From NCBI GenBank assembly GCA_946404035.1, contig CAMJCC010000004.1, positions 1-44,854 of the forward strand: a DNA stretch of 44,854 bases. Reading direction: 5' to 3'. Of the stretch, positions 35,901 to 43,933 are shown piece by piece. The DNA comes from an uncultured Clostridia bacterium. GTDB lineage: Bacteria > Bacillota > Clostridia > Oscillospirales > CAG-272. Position numbers and translations under genes: made by a program. The notes under the pieces are model-generated. The model was not told the DNA's origin. It did no database searches and worked only from the letters and a program-made list of their open reading frames with translations. Positions within the stretch are counted from its first letter, which is position 1. Every line of letters begins with the position of its first letter.

Positions 35901-38735
35901 TCGATCTGCCGCCGGCTCGCCACGTTCGGAAAGACGGCGAAGCCCTGCCGCACCCGCGAAACGGTCAAGATCTTAAACGATATCTTAAAGTATCAGGAGT
36001 CCGCCCGCACGGTGCGCGAAAGCAACCTCTGCGAGGTGCTCTTCGGGGAGGTCTGGGATCGCGGACGGTGCGATTTCCGGATGCTGGAACGGGTGTTTTT
36101 GCAGGCGGTGGACATCATCCGGCTGTGCGGCGAGATCTGCACCAATCCCGAGAACCGCTCGCTTGTGCTGGTCAAGATCGGCGCCCTGACCGAAGAGGGG
36201 ATGTTCGCCGACCGTACCGCGCTGTTCCGCGCGGTGTCGCAGTCGTTCAACCGGTTCATCGACGCGGAGGACGCCCTGGCGGATCTCTGCCAGAACGACG
36301 CCGCCCGCTGGCGCGCGCAGCCCGGCTGGATGATCAACCAAAAGAAACTTGCCGAGACCTGCCTTGCCAAGATCGACACGCTCCGCGACTGGAACGGGTA
36401 TCTCGGCGTGCGCGAGGAGGCGGAGAAAGCCGGGCTCGGCGCGCTCTGCCAGGCGCTGGAGCGCGGGAATATCGAAAGCGATCAACTGATCCCGGCGTAC
36501 CGCCGCAACCTCGCCTACTCCTGCGCCGCCTACGTCATCGACAACGAAGAAGCGCTCTCGGAGTTCAACGGAGCGCTGGTCGAGGAGAAGATCCGGCAGT
36601 TCGCCCGGATCACCGCCAACTTTGAGAACCTGACCAAACAGGAACTTGCCGCGATGCTCTCCTCGAAGATCCCGAACGCGATGGACGACGCCTCGGCGTC
36701 CTCGGAGATCTCGATCCTGCAGCGCGCGATCCGTTCGGGCGGGCGCGGGACCGCGATCCGCAAATTGTTCGACAGCATCCCCAACCTGCTTCGCTGCCTG
36801 TGTCCGTGTATGCTGATGTCCCCGATCTCGGTGGCGCAGTATATCGACCCCGCGTTCCCGAAATTCGACCTCGTGATCTTCGACGAGGCGTCCCAGATGC
36901 CGACCTGCGAGGCGGTGGGCGCCATCGCGCGCGGCAACGACCTGATCGTCGTCGGCGACCCCAAACAGCTCCCGCCGACCAGTTTCTTTATGACCGTGCG
37001 CAACGACGAGGACAATATCGAACGGGAAGACCTGGAAAGCATCCTCGACGACTGTCTGGCGCTCGGGATGCCCGAGGAGCACCTCCGGTGGCACTACCGG
37101 TCGCGGCACGAGAGCTTGATCGCGTTCAGCAACCGGCAGTACTACGAAAACAAACTCTACACCTTCCCCTCTCCGAACGACCGGGTCAGCCGGGTCAGCC
37201 ACGTCAAGGTGGACGGCTTCTACGACAGGGGAAAGACCAAACAGAACCGCGCGGAGGCGCAGGCGGTGGTCGCGGAGATCGTCCGCCGGCTGAAAAAACC
37301 CGAACTCGCCAAGCAGAGCATCGGCGTCGTGACCTTCTCGTCGGTACAGCAGCTCCTGATCGAAGACCTGCTGGAAGCCGAGTTCCGAAAGAACTCCAAA
37401 CTGGAGGAAGCGGCGCTCGGGATGTACGAGCCCATCTTCATCAAGAACCTGGAAAACGTGCAGGGGGACGAACGCGACGTCATCATGTTCTCGATCTGCT
37501 ACGGTCCCGACAAGAACGGGCAGGTCGCGATGAACTTCGGTCCCCTGAACCGCGAGGGCGGCTGGCGGCGGCTGAACGTGGCGACCTCCCGCGCGCGGCG
37601 CGAGATGATCGTCTTCTCCACCCTGCTCCCCGAACAGATCGACCTGAACCGGACGACGGCGGAGGGCGTGATCGGTCTTCGCTCTTTCCTCTCGTTTGCG
37701 ATGTCGGGCAAGAGCACCCTGCCGACCCGTCCCGGCGACAGGGCGAACAGCGATGGCATCGCCGAAAACGTGGCGGCGGCGCTCCGGCAGCTCGGATACG
37801 AGGTCGATACGCACGTCGGATGCTCGGAATACAAGATCGATATCGCCATCCGCGACCCGCTCCGGGAGGGAGAATACCTGCTCGGTATCCTCTGCGACGG
37901 GGAGAACGCGGGGCAGGAAACGGCGCACGACCGTCTGATCCTGCAGGATCAGATCCTCGCCTCACTCGGGTGGAAGATCCACCGGCTGTGGCTGCTTGAC
38001 TGGTGGGACGCACCGGCAAAGGAACTGGAAAAGATCCGCAACCTCGCCGAAGAGGCGAAACTGCGCCCGATCCTCTACGATACCCCGACCCCCTCCGCGC
38101 CCGCGCCCGCCGTGTTCGAAACGGTGGCGAGAGCCGAAAAGAAGCGGGAGAGCGACGTGTTCCCGGTCTATCCCATCACGCAGTTCGAGGATATGGACGA
38201 AACGATGGCGGGCGCCGATCTCTTCTGCGACGTCATCAACAAGACCCGGATCGTCATGCAGATGGATAAGATCCTGCACGTCGAGGGTCCGATCAGCCGG
38301 ACGCTTTTGGTCAAGCGGCTGCTGACCGCGTGGGGCATCCCGCGCACCAGCCCGAAGATCGAACGCTCGATCGACGAGAAGCTCCGCTTCATCGACCACA
38401 AGACCACCCAGACGGCAAGCAATCATTTCTACTGGCTGTCCGACCCCGAGACCACGCCGCTCTCGCCGCGTATCCCCGACCCCGCGGATCCCGAGAACAC
38501 GCGCCGTGATTTCAACAACATCCCGACCGAGGAGATCGCCGCCGCCGTGCGGTCGGTCGTCACCAAGCAGTACAGTCTGACGACCGAGGACCTCTACAAA
38601 GAGGTGTCGCGTATCTTCGGGTACTCCCGGATGGCGCAGTCGAACGTCCCGTTTTTGGCGGAGGGCGTCACCTACGCCACCTCGCACGGCTGGGTCGCCG
38701 AACTGAACGGACGCATCTTCATCAAGTTGAAGTGA
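32913..38735 (+). CDS. DUF4011/SF1 helicase/nuclease-like/DUF3320 giant protein
   Basis: A 1940-residue protein built like single-gene defence helicases (Hhe-like, from memory). An N-terminal beta-rich region (1-120) leads to a transglutaminase-like segment (ECATLDLALLFAACL at 216-230). After a Lys/Ala-rich linker (about 345-370) comes DUF4011 (REQLWQRKLLDLSLRNSLLN, 374-393). The UPF1-type SF1 helicase has a Q-like ADASQ, Walker A GPPGTGKS (688-695), Asp1324-Glu1325 in IFDEASQ, GDPKQLPP and WHYRSRHE. An MTES_1575-type restriction-fold region is near 1625-1680 (YKIDIAIRDP, GILCDG, GWKIHRLW), and DUF3320 near 1785-1830. The start is a TTG with AGGAGG 8 bases upstream. It is a single-gene unit, ended by a bidirectional terminator. 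It may equally be a housekeeping helicase; activity is inferred. Confidence 0.88.
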   Translation: MDTIATISALFSPVMNFALQQSGIPVIREIRIKNMTGRALTGLTVSVTSDPAIFRSATFPVEEVSPRTDYEILSPELQMYASTLITLTASQDTVVRVSLLLDGETVSETEQTVRLLAYDEWAGAKLFPETTGAYVQPGHPYLADLMKDAQSNLKRVARESSFPGYKKKETSSVLKQLEAVFLALQDEKFRVKETTGGYEEPGQKIRLPETLKVKRECATLDLALLFAACLEAADLNPIVVFEKRTCYVGVWLIDTFFSESIQDDATQLTKRTAEGIEELAFVSLSGFSEKTEFKTAVAAANARLADEDRFWFALDIRRVRAGGILPMPLRRLDAKGNPLFDFVPSTAKRTGDAAEDTAGAKRPAKRAGASEMTREQLWQRKLLDLSLRNSLLNFSFYRTSIQLLVGQSEELFDPLTRDDAEYAVLGRPKEPEIPVGDGKGLINLRHAADPIKNFLRSEFRQKRVHTTNDPEELPTTLNNLFRTAKTGLEESGANTLYLAFGFLRWYETDASQKPHYAPLVLLPVELVRASVRKDFLLRAREDEPRFNITLLEMLRNNYGVTIPDVDPLPQNENGDRSLRDVFSAVRNAVMKMSRWDVSEAVILSNFSFSNFIMYNDLRRRSADLKTNKVVSSLLSGRVNWRDTNDFLLPEQLDETVDPVDVAAPLPADASQLSAVIAAGEGKSFVLHGPPGTGKSQTITNMITNALYHGKSVLFIAEKMAALSVVQKRLEAIGIAPFCLELHSNKAKKADVLGQLDRTLQSAKIKTPEEFTAEAERLRRMRAQLNDTVSAIGRIRTFGFSLYDAIVRFEQYKDAPDLKIFTSEAVAALTSEAPRKHEAIIGKLRVASDAVGGVHKNPFSIYQRRDYSLQLKQRFAEALDILAESGTDLQKNLVALARLIPFRNLHTYQQIKSISELCRILAEVNLLPAGLTTNKNLPLNRERILDICRAGQARDDLHAALLSRFSEGILNFDAATNLQRIKQAQSRSPITGFFRRRSICRRLATFGKTAKPCRTRETVKILNDILKYQESARTVRESNLCEVLFGEVWDRGRCDFRMLERVFLQAVDIIRLCGEICTNPENRSLVLVKIGALTEEGMFADRTALFRAVSQSFNRFIDAEDALADLCQNDAARWRAQPGWMINQKKLAETCLAKIDTLRDWNGYLGVREEAEKAGLGALCQALERGNIESDQLIPAYRRNLAYSCAAYVIDNEEALSEFNGALVEEKIRQFARITANFENLTKQELAAMLSSKIPNAMDDASASSEISILQRAIRSGGRGTAIRKLFDSIPNLLRCLCPCMLMSPISVAQYIDPAFPKFDLVIFDEASQMPTCEAVGAIARGNDLIVVGDPKQLPPTSFFMTVRNDEDNIEREDLESILDDCLALGMPEEHLRWHYRSRHESLIAFSNRQYYENKLYTFPSPNDRVSRVSHVKVDGFYDRGKTKQNRAEAQAVVAEIVRRLKKPELAKQSIGVVTFSSVQQLLIEDLLEAEFRKNSKLEEAALGMYEPIFIKNLENVQGDERDVIMFSICYGPDKNGQVAMNFGPLNREGGWRRLNVATSRARREMIVFSTLLPEQIDLNRTTAEGVIGLRSFLSFAMSGKSTLPTRPGDRANSDGIAENVAAALRQLGYEVDTHVGCSEYKIDIAIRDPLREGEYLLGILCDGENAGQETAHDRLILQDQILASLGWKIHRLWLLDWWDAPAKELEKIRNLAEEAKLRPILYDTPTPSAPAPAVFETVARAEKKRESDVFPVYPITQFEDMDETMAGADLFCDVINKTRIVMQMDKILHVEGPISRTLLVKRLLTAWGIPRTSPKIERSIDEKLRFIDHKTTQTASNHFYWLSDPETTPLSPRIPDPADPENTRRDFNNIPTEEIAAAVRSVVTKQYSLTTEDLYKEVSRIFGYSRMAQSNVPFLAEGVTYATSHGWVAELNGRIFIKLK

Positions 38736-38753
38736 TCCGAAGGAAAAAAACAA

Positions 38754-38787
38754 GTCCCGCGCGGCGTTTGCCGCGCGGGACGGTTTT
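38754..38787. terminator. Bidirectional terminator between convergent genes
   Basis: GTCCCGCGCGGC (38754-38765), a 4-base loop, GCCGCGCGGGAC (38770-38781). The plus side is followed by GGTTTT; the minus side by TTGTTTTTTT. It serves the large helicase gene and the convergent acidic protein gene. Confidence 0.85.
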
Positions 38788-38798
38788 ATTACGGAAGA

Positions 38799-39731
38799 TC
38801 AGAGGTCGACGACGGTGACGGGGGTCCCCTCCTCGATCCGGGTAAGGAACCAGTCGCAGAGCAGTTCGGCGTCGCGGGAGAAATCGGCGCGGCGGGAAAG
38901 CGTGGCGGCGGTCAAGAGGCGTTCGGCGCGGTCGGTGGGGGCGAACTCGTAGACCGAAAGATCCGAGAGCAGTTCGCTGAACGTCGAAAACTGCCCGGCG
39001 GGCAGATCCATCAGCGGGGCAAGGAGTTCGGCGACGGCGTTGCAGTCGTCGGTCGAAAGATGCCAGACCCCGCCGTTCTGATAGCGGTCGGAGAGCACGT
39101 GCGCGATCAGCACACGGAACGGATAGAACCCGTCGCGGGTGAAGTAGAGCGAGTTTTCCCGCTCAAACCTGCCGTCGAATTCCCCGCACTGCAGCTCGAT
39201 CAGGTCGGGACGGTCGCCCCGCTCCTCCGCCGTCATCGGGAAAAGCGGCCCCTCCGGGACCTCGTGCTCGTCGTCGTTGACCCGGAACGGCGAGGGCGCG
39301 CCGATGCCGTGATCCTCGATATCGTCGAGGAAGTCCTCGATCAAGAAGAAAAACGTTTCGTCCTCTGCGATCTCGTCGTAGGGGATCAGTTCCATCCGAT
39401 GGAAGAGCAGCGCCTCGACCCCCTTGACGAGAGGGACGCCGACGCTCATCTGCACCGCCCGCCCCTCCTCGGGCTTGTTGGTCATAATATAGCCGTCGGA
39501 GACGAAATCGACCCTGAGTTCCGCCTCGTAGGCGGTGGAGAACTTGGGCTCTCCCTCCTCGGGGGGACGGTCGGCGTGGGGACGGTAGACCGAGACCGAA
39601 AGCGAACAGCCGAGGTCCTCGGCGTCCTCCATACAGTCGAGGAACCGCTCGTCGGCAAACAAAAACGAAACGACGTTCTCCTCGTGCGCGCGGAGTTCCC
39701 CGTTCGACATTTTTCCGTAGGATCGGATCAT
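38799..39731 (-). CDS. Acidic protein of unknown function
   Basis: I do not recognise this 310-residue protein. It is strongly acidic, has no membrane segment or signal peptide, and no enzyme motif stands out. Notable parts are ENVVSFLFADERFLDCMEDA near the N-terminus, an acidic central stretch with FFFLIEDFLDDIEDHGIG, and the C-terminal RRADFSRDAELLCDWFLTRI. The start at 39731 has AAGGAG 7 bases upstream; an earlier in-frame ATG lies inside the promoter region. It has its own promoter and shares a terminator with the large helicase gene, to which it is convergent. That neighbourhood is not enough to infer a shared function. Confidence 0.72.
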   Translation of the reverse strand: MIRSYGKMSNGELRAHEENVVSFLFADERFLDCMEDAEDLGCSLSVSVYRPHADRPPEEGEPKFSTAYEAELRVDFVSDGYIMTNKPEEGRAVQMSVGVPLVKGVEALLFHRMELIPYDEIAEDETFFFLIEDFLDDIEDHGIGAPSPFRVNDDEHEVPEGPLFPMTAEERGDRPDLIELQCGEFDGRFERENSLYFTRDGFYPFRVLIAHVLSDRYQNGGVWHLSTDDCNAVAELLAPLMDLPAGQFSTFSELLSDLSVYEFAPTDRAERLLTAATLSRRADFSRDAELLCDWFLTRIEEGTPVTVVDL

Positions 39732-39765
39732 TTTCGGTCTCCTTTTCTTTTCTCGGTTCCCTTTC

Positions 39766-39794
39766 AGTATACCACGCAAAGTGAAAAAAAGCAA
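39766..39794 (-). promoter_or_regulatory. Promoter built on the ABC-operon terminator
   Basis: On the minus strand TTGCTT (39794-39789) and TATACT (39771-39766), 17 bases apart. The -35 box consists of the last two bases of the terminator stem plus the beginning of its T-tract. It would drive the acidic protein gene. Confidence 0.55.
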
Positions 39795-39820
39795 CCGGAC
39801 GGAGATAACTCCGTCCGGTT
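39784..39820 (-). terminator. Terminator of the ABC exporter operon
   Basis: On the minus strand AACCGGACGGAG and CTCCGTCCGGTT form a 12-bp stem with a 4-base loop, followed by GC and seven T, directly after the stop of the second ABC gene. Confidence 0.88.
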
Positions 39821-39824
39821 TTTT

Positions 39825-41627
39825 TCAGGTTTCGCTGGTCTGTTTCTCGCCGCCCTCGAATTGCAGGCAGTAGAGTTTCCAGTAGTAGCCGTGCTGGGAG
39901 AGCAGCGCCTGGTGAGTGCCGCGCTCGATGATCTCGCCCTTTTGCAGAACGATGATCTGGTCGGCGTGCTGGATGGTCGAGAGCCGATGCGCCACGACCA
40001 GCATCGTGCCGATGGACCGCATCTTTTCAAGCGACCTCTGGATCAGGACCTCGGTCTCGGTGTCGATGTTCGCCGTCGCCTCGTCGAGGATCAGGATCTG
40101 CGGCCGGTGCAGGACCGTGCGCGCGAACGAGAGCAGCTGCCGCTGTCCCTGCGAGAAGTTCTCGCCGCGCTCGATGACCTGCGCCTCGTACTTGTCGGGC
40201 AGTTTCTCGATGAAGGTATCGGCGCCGACGTAGCGGCACGCCTCGACGATCTTCTCGTCGGGGATGGTTTCGTCGTGAAGCGAGATATTGGTTTTGACCG
40301 TTCCGCTGAACAGGAACACGTCCTGAAGCATCTGTCCGACGGCGCGGCGCAGCGACTTGATCTTGATCTTGGAGATATCCTGTCCGTCGATCTCGATCAC
40401 CCCGCGCTGGATCTCGTAGTTGCGGACGATCAGCTGCAGGATGGTGGTCTTGCCCGCCCCGGTCGCGCCGACGAACGCACAGGTCTCGCCGGGTTCGATG
40501 ACGAACGAAACGTCGCGGAGGATCCAGTCCTCGCCGACGTAGGCGAACCAGACGTGCTTGAACTCGATCTTGCCCTTGACGTCGGAAAGGTCCTTTGCGT
40601 CGGGCAGGTCGCGCACGTCGGGCTGCACGTCGAGCAGGTTGAAGAGCCGCTCGGACGCCGAGGTCGCCTTATGGATATTGTTGAGCTGGTCGGCGAGCTG
40701 CTGGACCGGGTTGAAGAACTTGCCGAGGTAGAGGTAGAACGCGACCACGCCGCCGGGAGAGAGCCCGTACCTGACCCCGAAATAGAAGATCAGGGCGATG
40801 GTCGCCACGTAGACGAAGGTGACGAAAGGACGGTAGATACCGAACCCGATGATGATGCGGAAGGTCGAGCGGCGGAGTTTGCCGTTCTTTTCGTCGAACT
40901 CCTCGGCTTTCTTTTCCTCGCGGTTGAAGATCTGCGTGATCCGCATCCCCGAGAGGTTCTCGTTCAAAAACGCGTTGAGATCCGAGAGGCGTTTGCGCTC
41001 GTCGCGGAACGCGCGGCTCTCGTAGGTGGAGAGCAGGAGCGAGGAGAGGAAGACCGCCGCGATCGGGATCAGCATCACCAGCGCGAGCTGCCAGCTGACG
41101 GCGAACATAATGGCGTAGACGCCGACGATGGTGATGAGGTTGCGGATCACCGACACGATGACGTTGGTGAACAGGTCGCACATCGACTGGGTGTACGACG
41201 CGACGCGCGTCACGAGCGAGCCGACCGGCATCTCGGAGAACTGGTTCTGGCTCATCCCCTCGATGTGGGCGAACACGTCGTTGCGGACGGTGTAGATGAT
41301 GCGCTGCCCCGCCTTTTGCAGGACCATGCTCTCGACGTAGATGAACAGGTTGTTCAGTACGCCGATGACGAAGGTCCCGACCGCGAGCATAACGACCAGT
41401 CGCAGGTCGATCACGTCGCTTGTCAGGTTGTCGGTGATGCGCGAGAAGAGAAGCGGGATCACGACGTCGAGCGCGACGTTCAACAGGATCAGGAAGCCCG
41501 CGAAGATAAACGATCCGATCTCGGGCCGCACGTAGGCGAGCATCCGGCGGATCAGGATCCGGGCGGGTATCTTTTTATCGCCTTTCAGTCGCTCTTTCTC
41601 GTCTTCTTCATCCATGATCTCAGGCAT
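39825..41627 (-). CDS. ABC exporter half-transporter, subunit with intact ATP motifs but altered signature
   Basis: This 600-residue half-transporter has six membrane helices (about 38-320) followed by an ATPase domain. Walker A is GATGAGKT (387-394). Walker B is ILILDE with the catalytic Glu516, and the H-loop His547 is in VVAHRLST. The signature motif is not LSGGQ but FSQGQ (491-495). In heterodimeric exporters such as TM287/288 and BmrC/BmrD, one site uses an altered signature together with a Walker B Asp from the partner; the partner upstream has exactly that. The two genes overlap by 8 bases. Substrate unknown (multidrug or lipid-like export are family options). Confidence 0.93.
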   Translation of the reverse strand: MPEIMDEEDEKERLKGDKKIPARILIRRMLAYVRPEIGSFIFAGFLILLNVALDVVIPLLFSRITDNLTSDVIDLRLVVMLAVGTFVIGVLNNLFIYVESMVLQKAGQRIIYTVRNDVFAHIEGMSQNQFSEMPVGSLVTRVASYTQSMCDLFTNVIVSVIRNLITIVGVYAIMFAVSWQLALVMLIPIAAVFLSSLLLSTYESRAFRDERKRLSDLNAFLNENLSGMRITQIFNREEKKAEEFDEKNGKLRRSTFRIIIGFGIYRPFVTFVYVATIALIFYFGVRYGLSPGGVVAFYLYLGKFFNPVQQLADQLNNIHKATSASERLFNLLDVQPDVRDLPDAKDLSDVKGKIEFKHVWFAYVGEDWILRDVSFVIEPGETCAFVGATGAGKTTILQLIVRNYEIQRGVIEIDGQDISKIKIKSLRRAVGQMLQDVFLFSGTVKTNISLHDETIPDEKIVEACRYVGADTFIEKLPDKYEAQVIERGENFSQGQRQLLSFARTVLHRPQILILDEATANIDTETEVLIQRSLEKMRSIGTMLVVAHRLSTIQHADQIIVLQKGEIIERGTHQALLSQHGYYWKLYCLQFEGGEKQTSET

Positions 41628-43416
41628 TCCGATCCCCCCCTTCCACTTCTTTTTCCAGTTCCTGCAGATAGACCATCTTCTGATAGGTCGGGGAGGTCTT
41701 CAGGAGGTTTTCGGGCGTGTCGAACGCCTCGAGTTTCCCGTCTGCCAAAACGATGATACGCGAAAGATGCGCGACCGTGGAGACGCGCGAGGCGACGACG
41801 ATGGTCGTCTGTCCCGCCCGCTTTTCACGGATATTCGCAAGTATTTTTTCCTCGGTCTTCAGGTCGACGGCGGAGACCGAGTCGTCAAGGATCATGATCG
41901 GCGCGTTCTTGAGGTAGGCGCGGGCAAGCGACACGCGCTGTTTCTGTCCGCCCGAAAGCGTCACGCCGCGCTCTCCGGTGACGGTCTCGTAGCCGTCCTT
42001 GAACTCCTCGACGTTCGACGCGACGTCGGCGAACTCCGCCGCCTCTTTCACCGTTTCGATATCGGGATCGTCGCGCGAGAAACCGATGTTGTTCTTCACG
42101 CTGTCCGAGAACAGAAAGCTGTCCTGCGGGACCAGGGCGACGGCGCGCCGGACCGACGCGACGTTGCACTCCATAATGTCGTGCCCGTCGATGAAGACGG
42201 TGCCCGCCGGCACGTTGTAGAGCCGGGTCAGCAGCGTGACCAGCGTGGTCTTGCCCCGCCCGATGCGCCCGACCACCCCGACGCTCTCGCCGGGTTCGAT
42301 TTTGAGCGAGATATCTTCAAGCGCGTTGACGTCGGTGCCGGGATAGGCGAAAGTGAGGTGGCGGAATTCGATGCTGCCCGCGACGTTGTCGAGAACGTGG
42401 GCGTTCTCGGGATCCTTCACGTCCTCGTCGGCGTCCAGGTACGCCGAGACCCGCTTCATCGACGCTTTCGCGCGGCTGAACATCGTGACCAGCGACCCCA
42501 GCGCGATCATCGGCCAGATCAGGGTGTCGAAATAGCCGAAGAACGTGACGAGTTTACCGGGGGTGAGCACGATCGCGTGCCCGAAGATCGAGACCGGGGT
42601 CCCCGCGACCGACGAGTAGACGAACCAGCCGCCAAAGCCGAGGATCATCGCCGCGATCAGGGCGATGATGAGTTCGATCACCACGTCGAAGAAGACCGAC
42701 ACGCGCACGAAACTGACGTTGCTGTCGGCGTTCTTTTTCGCCACTTTGGCAAAGGCGTGGATCTCGCTGGTCTCCTTGACGAACGCCTTGATGACCCGGA
42801 TGCCGGTAAAGTTCTCCTGCGCGAAATCGTAGAGTTTGTCGTAGTTGCCCTGCCGTTCCTCCCATTTCAGCGCCATATACTTCTCGACAAGGCCGCCCCA
42901 GAGGATGATCAGGACCATCGGGATCATCGCGAGGATGGCGAGCGCCCAGTCGAGTTTGAACATCCGGAGGATGACCAGTACCCCGAGGAAGAACGCGTCG
43001 ACCATCTGCACGGTGCCAAATCCGGTGAACTCCTCGATGGTCTCGAGGTCGGTCGTGAACCAGGACATGATCGAGCCGACCTTGGTCGAATGGTAGTAGG
43101 TCGGGGAGAGCCGCTCGCTCTTCAGGAACATCTCGCGGCGAAGCCCCGCCTGGATGCGGAGGGACGCGTTGAAGAGCGTGAAGCGCCAGAGCATCCGCCC
43201 GGCGAACATAATCCCCGCGACGATCAGCAGTTTGAGCGAGATCGAAACGACCGACGAAACGGTCGCGGAGCCGTCCGAGAGCGTGTCGACCAGTTCCCCG
43301 AGGAACTCGGGCTCAAACAGTTGGACGTAGTCGACGGCGACAAGCGAAAAGATCCCGATAAGGAAGAAAAACCAGTATCGGGCGTAGTATTTGTTTAGGT
43401 ACTTTGAGAATAACAT
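41620..43416 (-). CDS. ABC exporter half-transporter, subunit with degenerate ATP site
   Basis: This 598-residue half-transporter, first gene of the pair, has membrane helices at about 12-310 and then the ATPase domain. Walker A is GRIGRGKT (383-390) and the signature LSGGQ (487-491) is canonical. The Walker B reads IMILDD with Asp512 where the catalytic Glu should be, and the H-loop histidine is replaced (VASRVST, Ser543). So its own Walker site is probably weakly or not hydrolytic, while its good signature completes the active site of the partner. A strong promoter lies 74 bases upstream; a weak AGG is the best ribosome binding site seen. Confidence 0.93.
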   Translation of the reverse strand: MLFSKYLNKYYARYWFFFLIGIFSLVAVDYVQLFEPEFLGELVDTLSDGSATVSSVVSISLKLLIVAGIMFAGRMLWRFTLFNASLRIQAGLRREMFLKSERLSPTYYHSTKVGSIMSWFTTDLETIEEFTGFGTVQMVDAFFLGVLVILRMFKLDWALAILAMIPMVLIILWGGLVEKYMALKWEERQGNYDKLYDFAQENFTGIRVIKAFVKETSEIHAFAKVAKKNADSNVSFVRVSVFFDVVIELIIALIAAMILGFGGWFVYSSVAGTPVSIFGHAIVLTPGKLVTFFGYFDTLIWPMIALGSLVTMFSRAKASMKRVSAYLDADEDVKDPENAHVLDNVAGSIEFRHLTFAYPGTDVNALEDISLKIEPGESVGVVGRIGRGKTTLVTLLTRLYNVPAGTVFIDGHDIMECNVASVRRAVALVPQDSFLFSDSVKNNIGFSRDDPDIETVKEAAEFADVASNVEEFKDGYETVTGERGVTLSGGQKQRVSLARAYLKNAPIMILDDSVSAVDLKTEEKILANIREKRAGQTTIVVASRVSTVAHLSRIIVLADGKLEAFDTPENLLKTSPTYQKMVYLQELEKEVEGGDRNA

Positions 43417-43489
43417 AGCGGGTTTTACCTGTCAAGGGGTCGGGCGCGCGCCGCGTCGGTCGCGCGCGAATGCGGATATAAGTCCTCCT

Positions 43490-43518
43490 ATTATAACAGA
43501 AGATGGCGAGTTCGTCAA
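43490..43518 (-). promoter_or_regulatory. Promoter of the ABC exporter operon
   Basis: On the minus strand TTGACG (43518-43513), 17 bases, TATAAT (43495-43490). The leader of about 65 bases holds G+C-rich self-complementary stretches (CGCGCGCG, GGCGCGCGCC) before the ATG. Confidence 0.88.
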
Positions 43519-43621
43519 CTCTTTTTTCCAAAATTCGCTTTTTCGGCGATTTTGGCGTCGGCTTTACATAAAAACGCGGCGCCCCGCCGAAACTACCCGC
43601 GAAGAGAAAGGAGGGAGAACG

Positions 43622-43834
43622 ATGGAGCAGAACGAACGCCCGGAAAAGAGAAAAAAACCGATCGAGGAGTTCCCCGGCGCGACGCCGGAAACGGCGATCC
43701 CGCACGTGCCCGAGATCCCCGATCCCCCGGTCCCGAACCGCGCCTGGACCGAAATGAAACGGGGGCGGGATATCGACGAATTGACGCAGGCGGAAAGAAA
43801 CGATCTGTATATCGGGCACGACCCTTTGATATGA
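43622..43834 (+). CDS. Small polar protein of unknown function
   Basis: A 70-residue protein, rich in Glu, Pro and Arg: MEQNERPEKRKKPIEEFPGA, then a repeated proline phrase (PEIPDPPVPNR), and a C-terminus with DIDELTQAERNDLYIGHDPL. No family recognised; likely disordered in the first half. AAAGGAGG lies 7 bases before the ATG and a good terminator follows 11 bases after the stop, so it is a real single-gene unit. No clear promoter box was identified. Confidence 0.68.
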   Translation: MEQNERPEKRKKPIEEFPGATPETAIPHVPEIPDPPVPNRAWTEMKRGRDIDELTQAERNDLYIGHDPLI

Positions 43835-43844
43835 AAAGCAAAAA

Positions 43845-43880
43845 AGCGCGCCGAACTTATTCGGTGCGCTTGCTTTTTTT
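43845..43880 (+). terminator. Terminator of the 70-residue protein gene
   Basis: AGCGCGCCGAA (43845-43855) pairs with TTCGGTGCGCT (43860-43870) with one G-T wobble, followed by TGC and seven T. Confidence 0.85.
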
Positions 43881-43898
43881 GCCGCCGGGTGCTATAAT
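43870..43898 (+). promoter_or_regulatory. Promoter built on the preceding terminator
   Basis: TTGCTT (43870-43875), 17 bases, TATAAT (43893-43898). The -35 box is made of the last stem base and the start of the T-tract of the preceding terminator. It drives the EEP-family gene. Confidence 0.75.
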
Positions 43899-43933
43899 GG
43901 GGAAAAAGACACAAAACGAGGTACGTAAGCGCT

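Noticed and set aside
37790-37950. Inactive nuclease in the giant helicase because GILCDG lacks the Glu of GIECDG seen in some relatives
   Set aside because: I recall clostridial relatives with the same GILCDG; without an alignment the loss of activity cannot be claimed.
39060-41756. 898-codon open frame antisense to the acidic protein and ABC genes
   Set aside because: Same artefact; it runs through a strong terminator and a promoter, and the ABC motifs are on the other strand.
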